The notes below the pieces were generated by a model, which had not been told where the DNA came from, did no database searches, and saw only the letters and a program-made list of their open reading frames with translations. A stretch of 64,000 nucleotides of DNA from NCBI GenBank assembly GCA_013076295.1, contig RQOL01000915.1, positions 930,001 through 994,000 of the forward strand. The letters are read 5' to 3'. A program made the translations under genes and the position numbers. Position 1 is the stretch's first letter. Each line of letters starts with the position of its first letter. Positions 41,094 through 50,759 of the stretch are shown here, piece by piece. The DNA comes from Sanderia malayensis (taxonomy: Eukaryota > Cnidaria > Scyphozoa > Semaeostomeae > Pelagiidae).

Positions 41094-44000
41094 ATGGGAA
41101 GATTTAGAAAACAATGTAGCAACCCTCTTCATGAGCATTGGTTCCAGCATTCCAACACAAAAAAACAAATTGGTGGAAACAAGTTAAAAGTTCCTGAATA
41201 TGCACACATTAAAGCTTTTAAAGCACTTGCTGAAGTTAATGGTTTACCATCTTCTAGAATTAAACATGTCTGTGATTTTTGTATTGAAAATTGTGAAAGA
41301 AAGAGAGAGTTTACAAAATATCTGGTATATATGCAAATTTACTACTTTCAATTTAATTGTCAAAACAAAGCCCTTTTAGTGTTCTAAAAACTTATAATAT
41401 ACTGCAAATTTCAAAAAAACACCAGTTTACAAATATTAAGCAAAAAATATCATAATATTTATTTCAGCATAGATCAAGAGCATTAACAAACAACTCAAGA
41501 ACAAGTATTTTAAACATAGATGATAAAGATGGAGATAGAGACAGTGAAGTAGTAACAGGTAAATCTTGGTCTGCAGTCAGTACAGTTCTGCACAAGTAAA
41601 ACAAACAAATAAATAATTTTAGCTAATAATGTCATGTATTTCAGTTATCAAATAATACAGGGAGATTATTTATTTGTTTGTTTCACAGATGATGAATTTT
41701 CAGATTCAGAAAGAACAGTAACTTTAAGTTCACCGAGTCAGAAACTAGTGTTAAGTTCACAGGAGATTTGGTCTCAAGATAGTTGTGAGGCTATGAATGA
41801 AGACAGTGAAAGTGATTGTAGCCAAACACTAAACAGTGATGACAAGTTAAGTTTAAAATGTCACGTTTCAAAAATTAAAGATATATGTTTTGAAAGGTTT
41901 GGTGAAAATGGAACACCGATAACAGATCCATTAGAATTTAGAAAACTATGTTGTGATGCTGGTGCACATACGATTTTTGATGACATCCTTGGAGCTATGA
42001 CAACAGATAGGCAGACATTGGAGCGCAGACAATTAAATGAAAAGAGGGCTGTCTCAATAATATATGGTCTCGTTTACGGTCAGTCCCAGCGTGCCAATTG
42101 GTTTCAAGTTGCAACTGCACGGACTTTGCAGGGTTTTGGCATTTCTGATTGTGGTATGGAAATACTTAGAAACATGGGTTTTGCAGCACACCCTCGTACA
42201 GTAAAAAATGCTAATGATATAATTGCTACAAATCATAGTGAAAATACAAATTTATTGATGATTATCACAACATTCATGCTCATCGTCGTGTGTCAAAACA
42301 GGAAACATCACAAGTTATTCACATGGCCACACTTTTAGTGAAATCTTTTCCAAATGTAGATGCCATTTCCCTTGTAAAGTCTCCTGTAAATGATGCAAGC
42401 CCTGCAAATTTAGTAGGTTTGCATAGTGTTTTAGACAAGAACATTGAGCTGCTGTCAAAAAGTTATGTCAACGTAATGCCAGACTGGATGAGAGCAAAAT
42501 TCTTTGATCCTGAATCTGAGAAACACAGATTGACGATTCATGATTATCAACAGCAGGAGATGATGCAATTGAGATCTATGGACAACTGCAAGCTGGTTGA
42601 TTCAATAGAAATGCCATTGAAGTCCTATGAAAATTTCAGATCGGCTTTGTCCATACTGCTTGAGAATGGGTTGTCTAACTATTTGAAAAAATTTGTTGTT
42701 CCCTTGGTTGGTGATTGGCCTGCTCAGTTCTTTGTTCGTCAGATTGTTTACAACAATGCAGATCCCATTTCAATGCAATTTACCAACATTGTGCCATTCA
42801 TAGGACCATTACATATCTCTTTCAATTCGAGGGAAATGGTCCTCATGAAATTTCATGTCTTGTTTGGAGAGCTGTATGCATTTCTTTTTGACGCCAAGAA
42901 GCCATTGGCAAGAAAACCAAAGCCATGGCGAATTTCTTACTTGCTGGAGGTTTCATATGGTGGTTGGTCATTGGTTCGGGATGAAATTTTAGCTGCTTTT
43001 TCCAACTGTAAGGATGTGGAATATCTTACATTCTTGAATCTCTTGGATAACTACATTCCTCTAACTCTTTGTGTTTATTCTGTTGTCTTGAAAAGCAACA
43101 TGGCAGATGAATATTATCACTCTTTGTTTCGTTGTTGGCTAATGTTTCTCATGTTCAGAAGAAGACATTATGATAAAGCTCCTTTGATAGCCCTTTCCAA
43201 TGTTGAGTACTGGAAACAGGTTGGTCATCCCATCATCAACTCTATCACTTCTTCTCTTTCTGCTTTTGATGAGTACCCTGTCGAAAATTTCCATTCTCTA
43301 CTGAGAGCGAAAACAACAAGTACAGATCAAGCATGCAGGATAGCCCTCAAAGGAAAAGAAATTGATTCGAGGAAGCATGAGCTGCATGAATTTAAGTCCA
43401 CATACGTACCACCAAGAAAATTTGCATTTAGCCGAAAGAACATTGACAGCATGAAAGTCAAGGCAGCAGAATACATCACCGAAAAGTTTGCAAACTTAAT
43501 TCAAAATGCAGGACAGGCTACAATGGTAAACAAAGAAAGTAGACAAAAACAAAAAAAAACAAAAAAAGAAACAAATGAATTAAAAAAATATAAAAAGACA
43601 AGATGGAGACTGCCGGACCTTTTTGGACAAAAAATTGTGAGTGACGAGTTACTGCCTCTTGGCTACTTGTCTCCAAGTAATGCTCCAAATCCCCAAAGGT
43701 ATAGTGATAAACAAATTACTCTTCCTACCTAAACTTCTGGATTTTTGAATACATGGTTAACCAACATCATGACATCATCAGGTAAAAGTAAAATCCACAC
43801 TTTGCACATGATTGATATATATCTTTACCTCTAAACAGGAAATGTGACAAAACTGACTGCAACAGTATGTATCCCACATGGCAGGTCTTCAATTGTGGCC
43901 ATTCCTTCCACACACCCTGTCTTCTGCCATCCTTAAGCACTTGCTTTTTGTGCAAGGAAATGCTTTCAGAGAAGTTGAAGCAGCTCAGTGAAAAAATAAA

Positions 44001-44223
44001 CGCATCAGTGTTTGATACAGCGTTCCAAGAAGCAAAAGATGATGATAGTGGTGATGATTCAGATGTTGAAAACAATGATGATGAAGACATGCCAAGTGAT
44101 TTCGACGACGGTGATGTTGAAGGTGGTGAAATGATGGATGATGAAGCAGGGCGTGCTTTGAGAGTTGACACACTCATCTATAAAATAGCCAACTGGAAAC
44201 GAAATGTTCCAACGATGCATTAA
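41094..44223 (+). CDS. Candidate transposase gene with introns and RING-like C terminus
   Basis: Four exons join in phase by GT-AG: 41,094-41,324, 41,468-41,558, 41,689-43,698 and 43,839-44,223, about 905 residues. Exon 1 has Cys/His pairs (KQCSNPLHEHW, HVCDFCIENC). Exon 2 is acidic. Exon 3 has RANWFQVATARTLQGFGISD, then, after a one-base frameshift near 42,250, FIDDYHNIHAHRRVS. It continues FVVPLVGDWPAQFFVRQIVY, LHISFNSREMVLMKFHVLFG, FDEYPVENFHSLLRAKTTST and KHELHEFKSTYVPPRKFAFS. The last splice restores NPQRKCDKTDC, leading into FNCGHSFHTPC and CFLC, a RING-like zinc set, and an acidic tail. Similar proteins occur in corals and molluscs as uncharacterised multicopy genes (from memory). DD in IDDYHNIH and E in DEYPVENFHS are candidate catalytic residues; that is a guess. 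Confidence 0.75.
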
Positions 44224-44381
44224 ATCTTCTTAAATCTCCTTATAGTATTGATGCCCTTGTATTAAATGATGTTGTTTGTGGAGATCATTGTGAAAAAAGA
44301 CAGCTTTCAAATAGTAACAACCATCCTTATGCTTTGCTCAGAAACTCCCCGTTGTCATTGTTTTGTCCTTCCATGCTGGGT

Positions 44382-44938
44382 ATTGATCAAGAGATTAAAT
44401 CCCTCCCCGCGGAGAGGAGAATTCCTTCCTTCGCACTGTCCGGCCCCGCTCCTGGGCAGCTCAACTGAAACTCTACGTGGCAGCGTTGTGGTTTTCGCAG
44501 TTTGAGAGAGAGAGGCAACGCAAAACAAAACTTTAATGTGTAGAAGGGACATTAATCTTTTAAACTCTGGCTAAAAACAAAAATCTGCATAGAATTTGAC
44601 TCAATGTGAGCTCCAAGGTGACGGTAAAACGGGCCTAAGCATGACAGATGAAGGTCGAATTTCAAATTGTGATTGTTCAAAGATGTCATAGAATCTAACA
44701 AAAAGCAGCAGTAATTTCAAAGAAAACTTATTGAAAAATGATAATCTTTTATTTTATTTCATTTTTCTGAATGTATATTTTCCTGGGGGCTGCAAAACTC
44801 AAGTGTACTTTCCGACCACAGCTAGCACCTTTTCTTTGAAATATGTAAACAAACTCATCAAAAATAGTAGATTCTGATTGGTTCAGAATAATTGTAAACA
44901 AAGCAGTTGATTGGGTGAAAACGAAATTCACCCTTGCT
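44382..44938. repeat. Right terminal inverted repeat
   Basis: 557 bp, the inverse of 39,973-40,531 with few differences (one is CCAAGGTGACGG against CCTTGGAAAGC-side variation). It ends CCCTTGCT directly before the 9-bp ATTTTAATA. Confidence 0.9.
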
Positions 44939-45428
44939 ATTTTAATACAATATGTATATTTTTAAACTCACCACAAGAAAAACAACAATTTATGTAAGTA
45001 CATGTATTTTTAATGTTGCTTTTACTTTCACATGAAAATACAGGCTATTTATAACTAAACAGCTTTAAAAAAGCTCAAAGTGCTATATTTTATGTCACAA
45101 TTGCTATTGCAGTGGATATTATCACAATAACAATTTCATCCATAATAGGTCCACTTGAAATAGATAATTTCTGTGACTACTGCTACGGTAAGTTCATATA
45201 GTCAGTTCTGCGTTTTCTGCCTGCCTTCAGTCTCTCATCTTCATTGTAAGAAAGATAATTATTATTCATTATCTGCAGAAAATGAAAGTGTGTCATATTA
45301 ATACATTAAAAGTATATATTATCATAACATCAACAGAACTGTAGAGGCAAATTCAAACAACCGATACCCTTTTAACTCACCTTGCATTGGATGGCAATAA
45401 CAAAGTATATTTTTATATAGTGTAAACA

Positions 45429-45542
45429 TGGATACCAAAAATGAAGTTCCTATGAATAAAGAAAACACAGCAACAGTTGAGCCTGAGGTTGCCAAGACTG
45501 TCACAAAGAACCGACAGTGGTTTATTGTGGAGAAGAAACTAA
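45429..45542 (+). CDS. Possible first exon of an unknown gene
   Basis: ATG at 45,429 opens a charged 38-codon segment (MDTKNEVPMNKENTA, VTKNRQWFIVEKKLR) that ends at AAACTAAG followed by GTAACA, a fair donor. Composition is protein-like. No matching downstream exon was found before the Helentron, so it may be a captured or orphaned exon, or chance. The rest of 44,948-45,867 has no recognised content. Confidence 0.3.
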
Positions 45543-45867
45543 GGTAACATTGAAAAATCCTTTCATCCATATATTGATAAATCTAAATAAATGTTATGCA
45601 TAGATTATCAAACTGCTTTACAAGTAAACACAATTGTATGCTATGCCAGTCACTCTTTTTAATATATTGTTGTCATATTAATCCTAGCTAATCGACTTTA
45701 GTGATATTGCCTCACTAAAAATAGGTAAACCTACAAATGATTCGCGAAGACACACTGTGCAATCGAGAGTCGTAAATTAAAATAGAAATCAACAGTGCAG
45801 AGAGAGAACGAAACATCAACAGTAGCAAACGCAATCGCCATTATGCTATATCTTGCAGTTAAATCAA

Positions 45868-45910
45868 ATTTTCAACCATTCATATTGTCTAAATATGAAT
45901 GGTTGAAAAT
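45868..45910. repeat. Perfect 18-bp hairpin
   Basis: ATTTTCAACCATTCATAT (45,868-45,885) and ATATGAATGGTTGAAAAT (45,893-45,910) are exact complements around a 7-nt loop. Helitron-type elements have hairpins near their 3' ends; on the minus strand this lies downstream of the Helentron genes. Confidence 0.85.
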
Positions 45911-45917
45911 ATTGTCT

Positions 45918-46285
45918 AAATTGGTAAAGATATTTTTTCATATACATATTATTTAATGTAAACAATAATAATTCAAGCCCTTAATTACCCTGTTTAAATA
46001 TTGTCATTATTATTATGATGAAATGTACTTTTTGTCTTTTCTTGTCAATACAAATTTGTTTGTTTTCTTCATCAATCATCAAATAATCTAATGGCGATTG
46101 GACTTCTGTGATTAAAGTTCTGTTCTTCATTAATCTTCTAAACTGTTGTATGGTTTACGATCTATCTGCATGTAGTGGATTGGCAACAGATTGTGAATCA
46201 TTTGCCAAGGATAGAAAATTGGTAAAGATATTTTTTCATATACATATTATTTAATGTAAGCAATAATAATTCAAGCCCTTAATTA
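45918..46285. repeat. Pair of 70-bp direct repeats
   Basis: 45,918-45,987 and 46,216-46,285 share AAATTGGTAAAGATATTTTT, CATATACATATTATTTAATG and CAAGCCCTTAATTA with one or two mismatches. They flank a 228-bp spacer that contains no gene. They may delimit a short insertion or be the subterminal repeats of the Helentron. Confidence 0.85.
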
Positions 46286-46413
46286 TACTGTTACGGAATA
46301 TATTCTTCAGCATTCAGTCAGCAAATGAAAGTAAAATGTAAAAAGTTAGCAATCAACATAACATTCAGCATGATAGTTTTTATACTAAGTTGTTATGGAA
46401 AAGGAAACGGGCA

Positions 46414-47430
46414 TCAGTCAATTTTTGCTACAGATTCGATGGCTCTTGTACGTCTGTTGAAGATTACTGAAATAGGAGGCAGCAGAAGGAGAGCTTCTTG
46501 CAATTCTGCTTCAAGGATGTTGTGTGATGGATCTTTGAGGTCAGACAACTCCATGAGTTTCATGACCATTTGGTCATATCCGTGCAGTACCACATCTTTT
46601 CCATCAGCAGAAAAAAGAATGCGAACATACCATTGCTTCTTACACTTTGAAGACTTTTGAGTCAAGTTGCAAGAGTTGCATGTTACAATTGCTGATGATC
46701 CTAAAACTTCTACAGGCTTCTTGCATTTGTGGCAGCAGCGTGACAATTCAATCTTTTCAATGCCATTAATTTCACCAGTTGCATGGGAAGATATAAATTC
46801 TTTTGGCACTATTGCATGTGCAGCAAGTTTTCCAGGTGCAAATGGCTCTGCTATTTCAATTGTAGAATCTGTCTTTGCTGGATTTACAAAAATTTTCCCA
46901 TCAAAGGGGTTCTTCCGGATGCGTAGATTTTTAAACAGATAGGTTGCACCCTCCTGTATCTCCTCCTTTAAAGAATCTTGCCAAACAACAATTTTAATAC
47001 AGCTACTGGGGTCAATTAATGCAGCATTTTCTTTGGTAAATCCCACTTTTTCCACCATAACAGGTGGTCCTATGTTGACAATTTTAGCCTTGATTGTCAC
47101 CAGTTGCTGTGGTGTTATGGAATGAAGCATGGAGATATTTAAATTCTTCGGGAGAATCTCTTTCCTCTCAAAACCAACATCTCCAGCGTCTTCAATGATG
47201 AGACTGTCATTGGTGAGGATGTCTGTGCAATCTGGATTCCTATCACACACAAACTTGCGCAATTTTACAGGAGAGGCAGATAAACTTATGTCTTCAAGGT
47301 GCCTTTTTTTGCTCGGCGAAAAGCACACTCCTCTGACTGTTGCTGTTTCTGTTTGTACGGCAAAGTCAAAGAAATTTTTTGACGGTCCTTTTTTGATTGG
47401 AGATACATTATGTATATATCTGAGTAATTC
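46414..47430 (-). CDS. Helentron RPA-like single-strand DNA-binding protein
   Basis: The protein has a poorly conserved N-terminal part (VNEKELLRYIHNVSPIKKGP) and an OB fold: LVTIKAKIVNIGPPVMVEKV, SSCIKIVVWQDSLKEEIQEG, ATYLFKNLRIRKNPFDGKIF. A C4 zinc ribbon follows (CCHKCKKPVEVLG, VTCNSCNLTQKSSKCKKQW), then a second OB-like part (YVRILFSADGKDVVLHGYD). This arrangement is that of RPA1 DNA-binding domains B and C. RPA genes are carried by many animal Helitrons and Helentrons and would bind single-stranded DNA during rolling-circle transfer. An acceptor near 47,450 may start the coding exon, because the codons upstream of DNVNEKELL look intronic. The frame is intact. Confidence 0.75.
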   Translation of the reverse strand, partial: ELLRYIHNVSPIKKGPSKNFFDFAVQTETATVRGVCFSPSKKRHLEDISLSASPVKLRKFVCDRNPDCTDILTNDSLIIEDAGDVGFERKEILPKNLNISMLHSITPQQLVTIKAKIVNIGPPVMVEKVGFTKENAALIDPSSCIKIVVWQDSLKEEIQEGATYLFKNLRIRKNPFDGKIFVNPAKTDSTIEIAEPFAPGKLAAHAIVPKEFISSHATGEINGIEKIELSRCCHKCKKPVEVLGSSAIVTCNSCNLTQKSSKCKKQWYVRILFSADGKDVVLHGYDQMVMKLMELSDLKDPSHNILEAELQEALLLLPPISVIFNRRTRAIESVAKID

Positions 47431-47522
47431 TTTTTCATTCACGTTGTCTAAAAAGAGATGATGGAATAAGTAAATAAGTTTCAAGAAATGCAAAGGGACC
47501 AGCTTGTGAAACAAAACATTCA

Positions 47523-48239
47523 TTATTTTATACAAAGATAAATAGGTTTGTGATCGGAAAAGTATGACTCCAGGACTCCAACTTGACTAACTCTGTCTTG
47601 GATGTTAGTGTAAGCATGATCTAACATGGAGCTGTAATTTGTTGTGGGCTCTGTAATTAACTGTGTATATCCCAGATTTGTCATCATAGACAAAAGTATT
47701 GTATTTTCAGAAAATTCACCTGAAAGATCTACATTAAAATCACCCATTATAATGGTAGGTTGATTTTGTGCAATATTTTCATGAAGAAACTGCAAAGTTT
47801 GCAGTAAATTCCTGAATGGAACTTTACTTGGCGATCTGTAAAGGGCGATTAAATGCAAATTTTTAACTGGCTCATTGACAACTACAACAGTAATTTCGAT
47901 TTTATTATGATTCTGTGACAGTACTGTTACCCTGGAATCTAAGGAGGAAATAACATAAACTGCAGTTCCATAGATACACTTAAAATTTGTAGAAATATCA
48001 TCATTTCTGTGTTGTTTAAAGCCTGGAATATCAAATCCTTGGTAGCTATGTCTCATAGAGAAATTAGTTTCTACAAAAAAATTGATGTCAGCTGAAGTCA
48101 CATGGAAATCATGCAAAATATCATTTTTGTGAAGTGGGAATGATCTAACATTGTGAAATAAGACCTTTAGTGATGCGGAGAGATTGCATAAGAATGGAAC
48201 ACTGGGTGGATATTTTGAAAAGTCTCTCAAACGCTTCAT
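47523..48239 (-). CDS. Helentron apurinic-type endonuclease domain
   Basis: The frame has the endonuclease/exonuclease/phosphatase fold: SLKVLFHNVRSFPLHKNDIL (N in the first box), INFFVETNFS (catalytic Glu), LIALYRSPS, IIMGDFNVDLSG (D and N), and SYFSDHKPIYLCIK (SDH with the catalytic Asp and His). Such a domain, next to a PIF1 helicase, is the hallmark of Helentrons and Helitron2 elements; it resembles the nuclease of non-LTR retrotransposons. The catalytic residues are all present. It lies between helicase and RPA on the same strand. Confidence 0.8.
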   Translation of the reverse strand: MKRLRDFSKYPPSVPFLCNLSASLKVLFHNVRSFPLHKNDILHDFHVTSADINFFVETNFSMRHSYQGFDIPGFKQHRNDDISTNFKCIYGTAVYVISSLDSRVTVLSQNHNKIEITVVVVNEPVKNLHLIALYRSPSKVPFRNLLQTLQFLHENIAQNQPTIIMGDFNVDLSGEFSENTILLSMMTNLGYTQLITEPTTNYSSMLDHAYTNIQDRVSQVGVLESYFSDHKPIYLCIK

Positions 48240-48254
48240 TTCATCTATAACCTT

Positions 48255-49410
48255 TTAACTAACAGTAATTTTTTGTTCATTTAGAGTTTCAATATGTAAT
48301 CCATTCATATTTTCAAATCTACTAAGTCCAACATAGTGTATGTGGTCCCTGGGTGTCGAAGCAAAACTTACAACAACATCTTTTAATGTATCACCCTGAC
48401 ACCTGTGAACAGTTTTGGCTGCTGACTCCCTCAGTGGGAATTGACGGTGTATGAAATTATAGTGGGAAGCCCTGTTCATTGCAAATTGTTTGTTAACTTC
48501 AAAAATTGGCGTCCATTGATTTTCTGTTTCTGATGTTCTCAGTGATCTATACTCTGACCTTTGAATCAATCCAATCCTTTCGTCTGCAAAACTGACCCAG
48601 ATAATACTGGGCCTACTGGAATTTGAAATTCTATAATCAATTTTCATAACAGTGCACTCTGCACCATTTGTCAGACCATCTGTAGTGTCAATGTTGCAAG
48701 TTTAATCACACTTTTCACTGACAACTATGGGTAAGTTTGAATGTAAACCCATGGTTTTTGTTGGGTAATTTGGAATCTTTTGTGTCAACTGTTCTTTCAC
48801 ATCATCTTTTAAATCACCCACCACTAAATCAATGGCTTTTACAATTGCTTTATCTTTGTTTGAACTTTGGAAAACCACATGATTGAATGAATTAACCGAA
48901 GCATTTGTGAGAAATAAATGTGTGTAGCCTGATATATGAGCAATTGAAGATGTGCCTTTGGAAATAATTCTTGTTTTCAAGAGGCTCATGTCTTTACTTG
49001 TATGATTACCTTTTCTTAAGCGATTTAATAGTAATGCAAAGTTTTTGTCATCTTTCTGCCTCATTATTGTCTTCAACTCATAAAATTGAAAATGATCTTG
49101 CCAAATATTAGTCGCAAAAGTGGAATATTCTGAAGGAGACCCCTCAAATATCCATTTGTCAAAAACAGGTTGAAGTTGAAACAAATCGCCTACTGCTATT
49201 ATACTTAAGCCACCAAATGGACTTTGTGTTCCCATAATCTGTTGCAGACGTTGGTTTAAAAAATTAAACAATCTGCCTCTAACCATTGATATTTCATCAA
49301 TGAAAATAATCTTAAGAGTTTTGTACTGTTTTCTGATTGAATTAAGCCTATCATTATCAAGGGGTATGAAATTGAAACCTTGAGATGCAGAAATATTACT
49401 AGGAGAGGGA
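48255..49410 (-). pseudogene. Helentron PIF1-like helicase, 5'-truncated
   Basis: From about 49,410 the minus strand reads PLDNDRLNSIRKQYKTLKII and FIDEISMVRGRLFN (Walker B). It continues PFGGLSIIAVGDLFQLQPV (motif III), FQFYELKTIMRQKDDKNFA, LFLTNASVNSFN, a stop and shift near 48,702, then IIWVSFADERIGLI, RQFPLRESAAKTVHRCQGDT (motif V) and HIHYVGLSRFENMNGLHIE (motif VI). Walker A and all Rep (HUH) sequence are missing upstream. DNA unwinding in rolling-circle transposition is the expected role. As the 5' end stops at about 49,410, the element cannot be autonomous. Confidence 0.8.
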
Positions 49411-50130
49411 GTAGGCGTCCTAGGACACGCATGCGCAGTAGAATTTTTATTTTATTTTAGTGCTAAGATCATGCATGCACGAGAGTCTTCGAGAATTGAA
49501 AAGAGCATGAACAGTAAAAAATAATCGAAAACGACAGGTTGTGGAAAGTTTGTTTGAAGTTGCAAAACATCGCCAAAGCTGATAAAAAACCCATAAAAAG
49601 CTTAATAACTAAAAAACGGTTTTGTTTATGAAAAAGATTTTTACACCAATAAAAAGAAAATCTCTTGATTATATTGAATGAATTATTTCATATTTTTCAT
49701 GCACTTATAAGATGATAAGAATTTGTTAAGTAAATCGCAAGAAAACACAAAATTATTGAGGAACTGGCAAATTCACGTTCTCGGCTCGAGATTGAATTCA
49801 AAGAACCAATCAGAAACTTTCGAATGTACGCGTCAAATCTCTGTCATGAGAAATGGGAAATCAGAAATTTCTAGAACTTTTCCGAGGGGAAATCCCCTGA
49901 CGTCACATTGAAAGATTTTTCTAGAAACAGAAAATCTCTGCAATCTGATTGGCTGATAGCCAAGATTTCGAGTCACTTTAAAACAAAGCTTGAAATGGAC
50001 GTTATTCAAAACAAAATGTGCAAGCTGTTGAAGAAACTATTTTAACACGTTTCAAGAAGAAAGACGCCATGAAAAAGAGGCCATTTTCTGCATTAGCAAA
50101 CAATAATATCTAAACCTTTTTATAAGCATT
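49411..50130. other. No recognisable gene
   Basis: The interval between the truncated Helentron and the C2H2 gene has CACGCATGCGCAGTAG near 49,425 and AT-rich sequence otherwise. I see no coding, RNA or repeat structure to support. Confidence 0.4.
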
Positions 50131-50131
50131 G

Positions 50132-50632
50132 TTATATCCTACTATATGGAAATGCTGGAGTACTATTAAATACAAGTTCATTCACAGCAGCATCCTCAGA
50201 ATCACTAGCTTCCTCTTCTTCGTCATTCTTTGCTTGAGGTATGATGAGATATTTTCTTTTCTCAATAGCATAATCTAAGGCCTCTTGCATATCCATATCA
50301 TCTTCCCTCTGTGCTTTTTGCATCGTTGCTATAACTGCAGTTACAACAGCATCATTTTCAAAACTTGTATTATATAAAAATCTACGTTTGAAAACTTGCA
50401 ATATGTTTTCATCTTCATCCACTTCCTTACGCATAGAAGGCGATACATTCCCTAAGGGAAGATCCTCATCAGTGTTGACAGTTTCATCATTATCATGATC
50501 ACTTTCAACTTCTATCTCATCATCTGAGTCAGACTCTTCACTGCTCTCCTCGTGCATCTCTTCTTCATGTCGTGTAACATTACTTTTGTACTTGGAAGAA
50601 AATTCACATTGATCACATTTATACTGACTCAT
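50132..50632 (-). CDS. C2H2 zinc-finger protein with acidic middle
   Basis: ATG at 50,632 opens MSQYKCDQCEFSSKYKSN, then VTRHEEEMHEE, a single C2H2 finger (C-x2-C-x12-H-x4-H). A strongly acidic Ser/Asp/Glu segment follows, then VFKRRFLYNTSFENDAVVTA, QREDDMDMQEALDYAIEKRK and a second acidic run to the stop. One finger plus acidic segments suggests DNA or protein binding in the nucleus. I do not recognise the family. It lies between the Helentron and the minisatellite and may belong to neither. Confidence 0.5.
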   Translation of the reverse strand: MSQYKCDQCEFSSKYKSNVTRHEEEMHEESSEESDSDDEIEVESDHDNDETVNTDEDLPLGNVSPSMRKEVDEDENILQVFKRRFLYNTSFENDAVVTAVIATMQKAQREDDMDMQEALDYAIEKRKYLIIPQAKNDEEEEASDSEDAAVNELVFNSTPAFPYSRI

Positions 50633-50759
50633 GGCTAGCTGTTTACTTGTAATTACCAACTAACTCTTAAATCCCTGATTTCTAGAGTCTCAACCCGCTT
50701 GATTTTATAGATAAGTTCCTCCATTCAATATGATATGGGAGAGGGACTGAATGATATTT

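Larger units (their letters stand above)
39973..44938 (+). mobile_element. DNA transposon with about 558-bp TIRs and 9-bp TSD
   Basis: The element starts AGCAAGGGTGAATTTCG at 39,973 and ends with its inverse, CGAAATTCACCCTTGCT, at 44,938. ATTTTAATA lies directly outside both ends (39,964-39,972 and 44,939-44,947). The TIRs span 39,973-40,531 and 44,382-44,938 and are nearly identical. Between them lies a single + strand gene of four visible exons. Size is 4,966 bp. A 9-bp duplication is typical of Mutator-like elements and found in some Merlin elements; KDZ elements make 8 bp. The encoded protein does not show a motif set I can assign to any of these. Confidence 0.9.

Noticed and set aside
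43767..44177. Ser-rich 136-codon minus-strand frame
   Set aside because: Antisense of the acidic GAT/GAA-rich tail of the transposase-like gene, which gives Ser/Ile runs on the other strand.
47129..47461. 110-codon + strand frame
   Set aside because: Antisense of the RPA-like gene.
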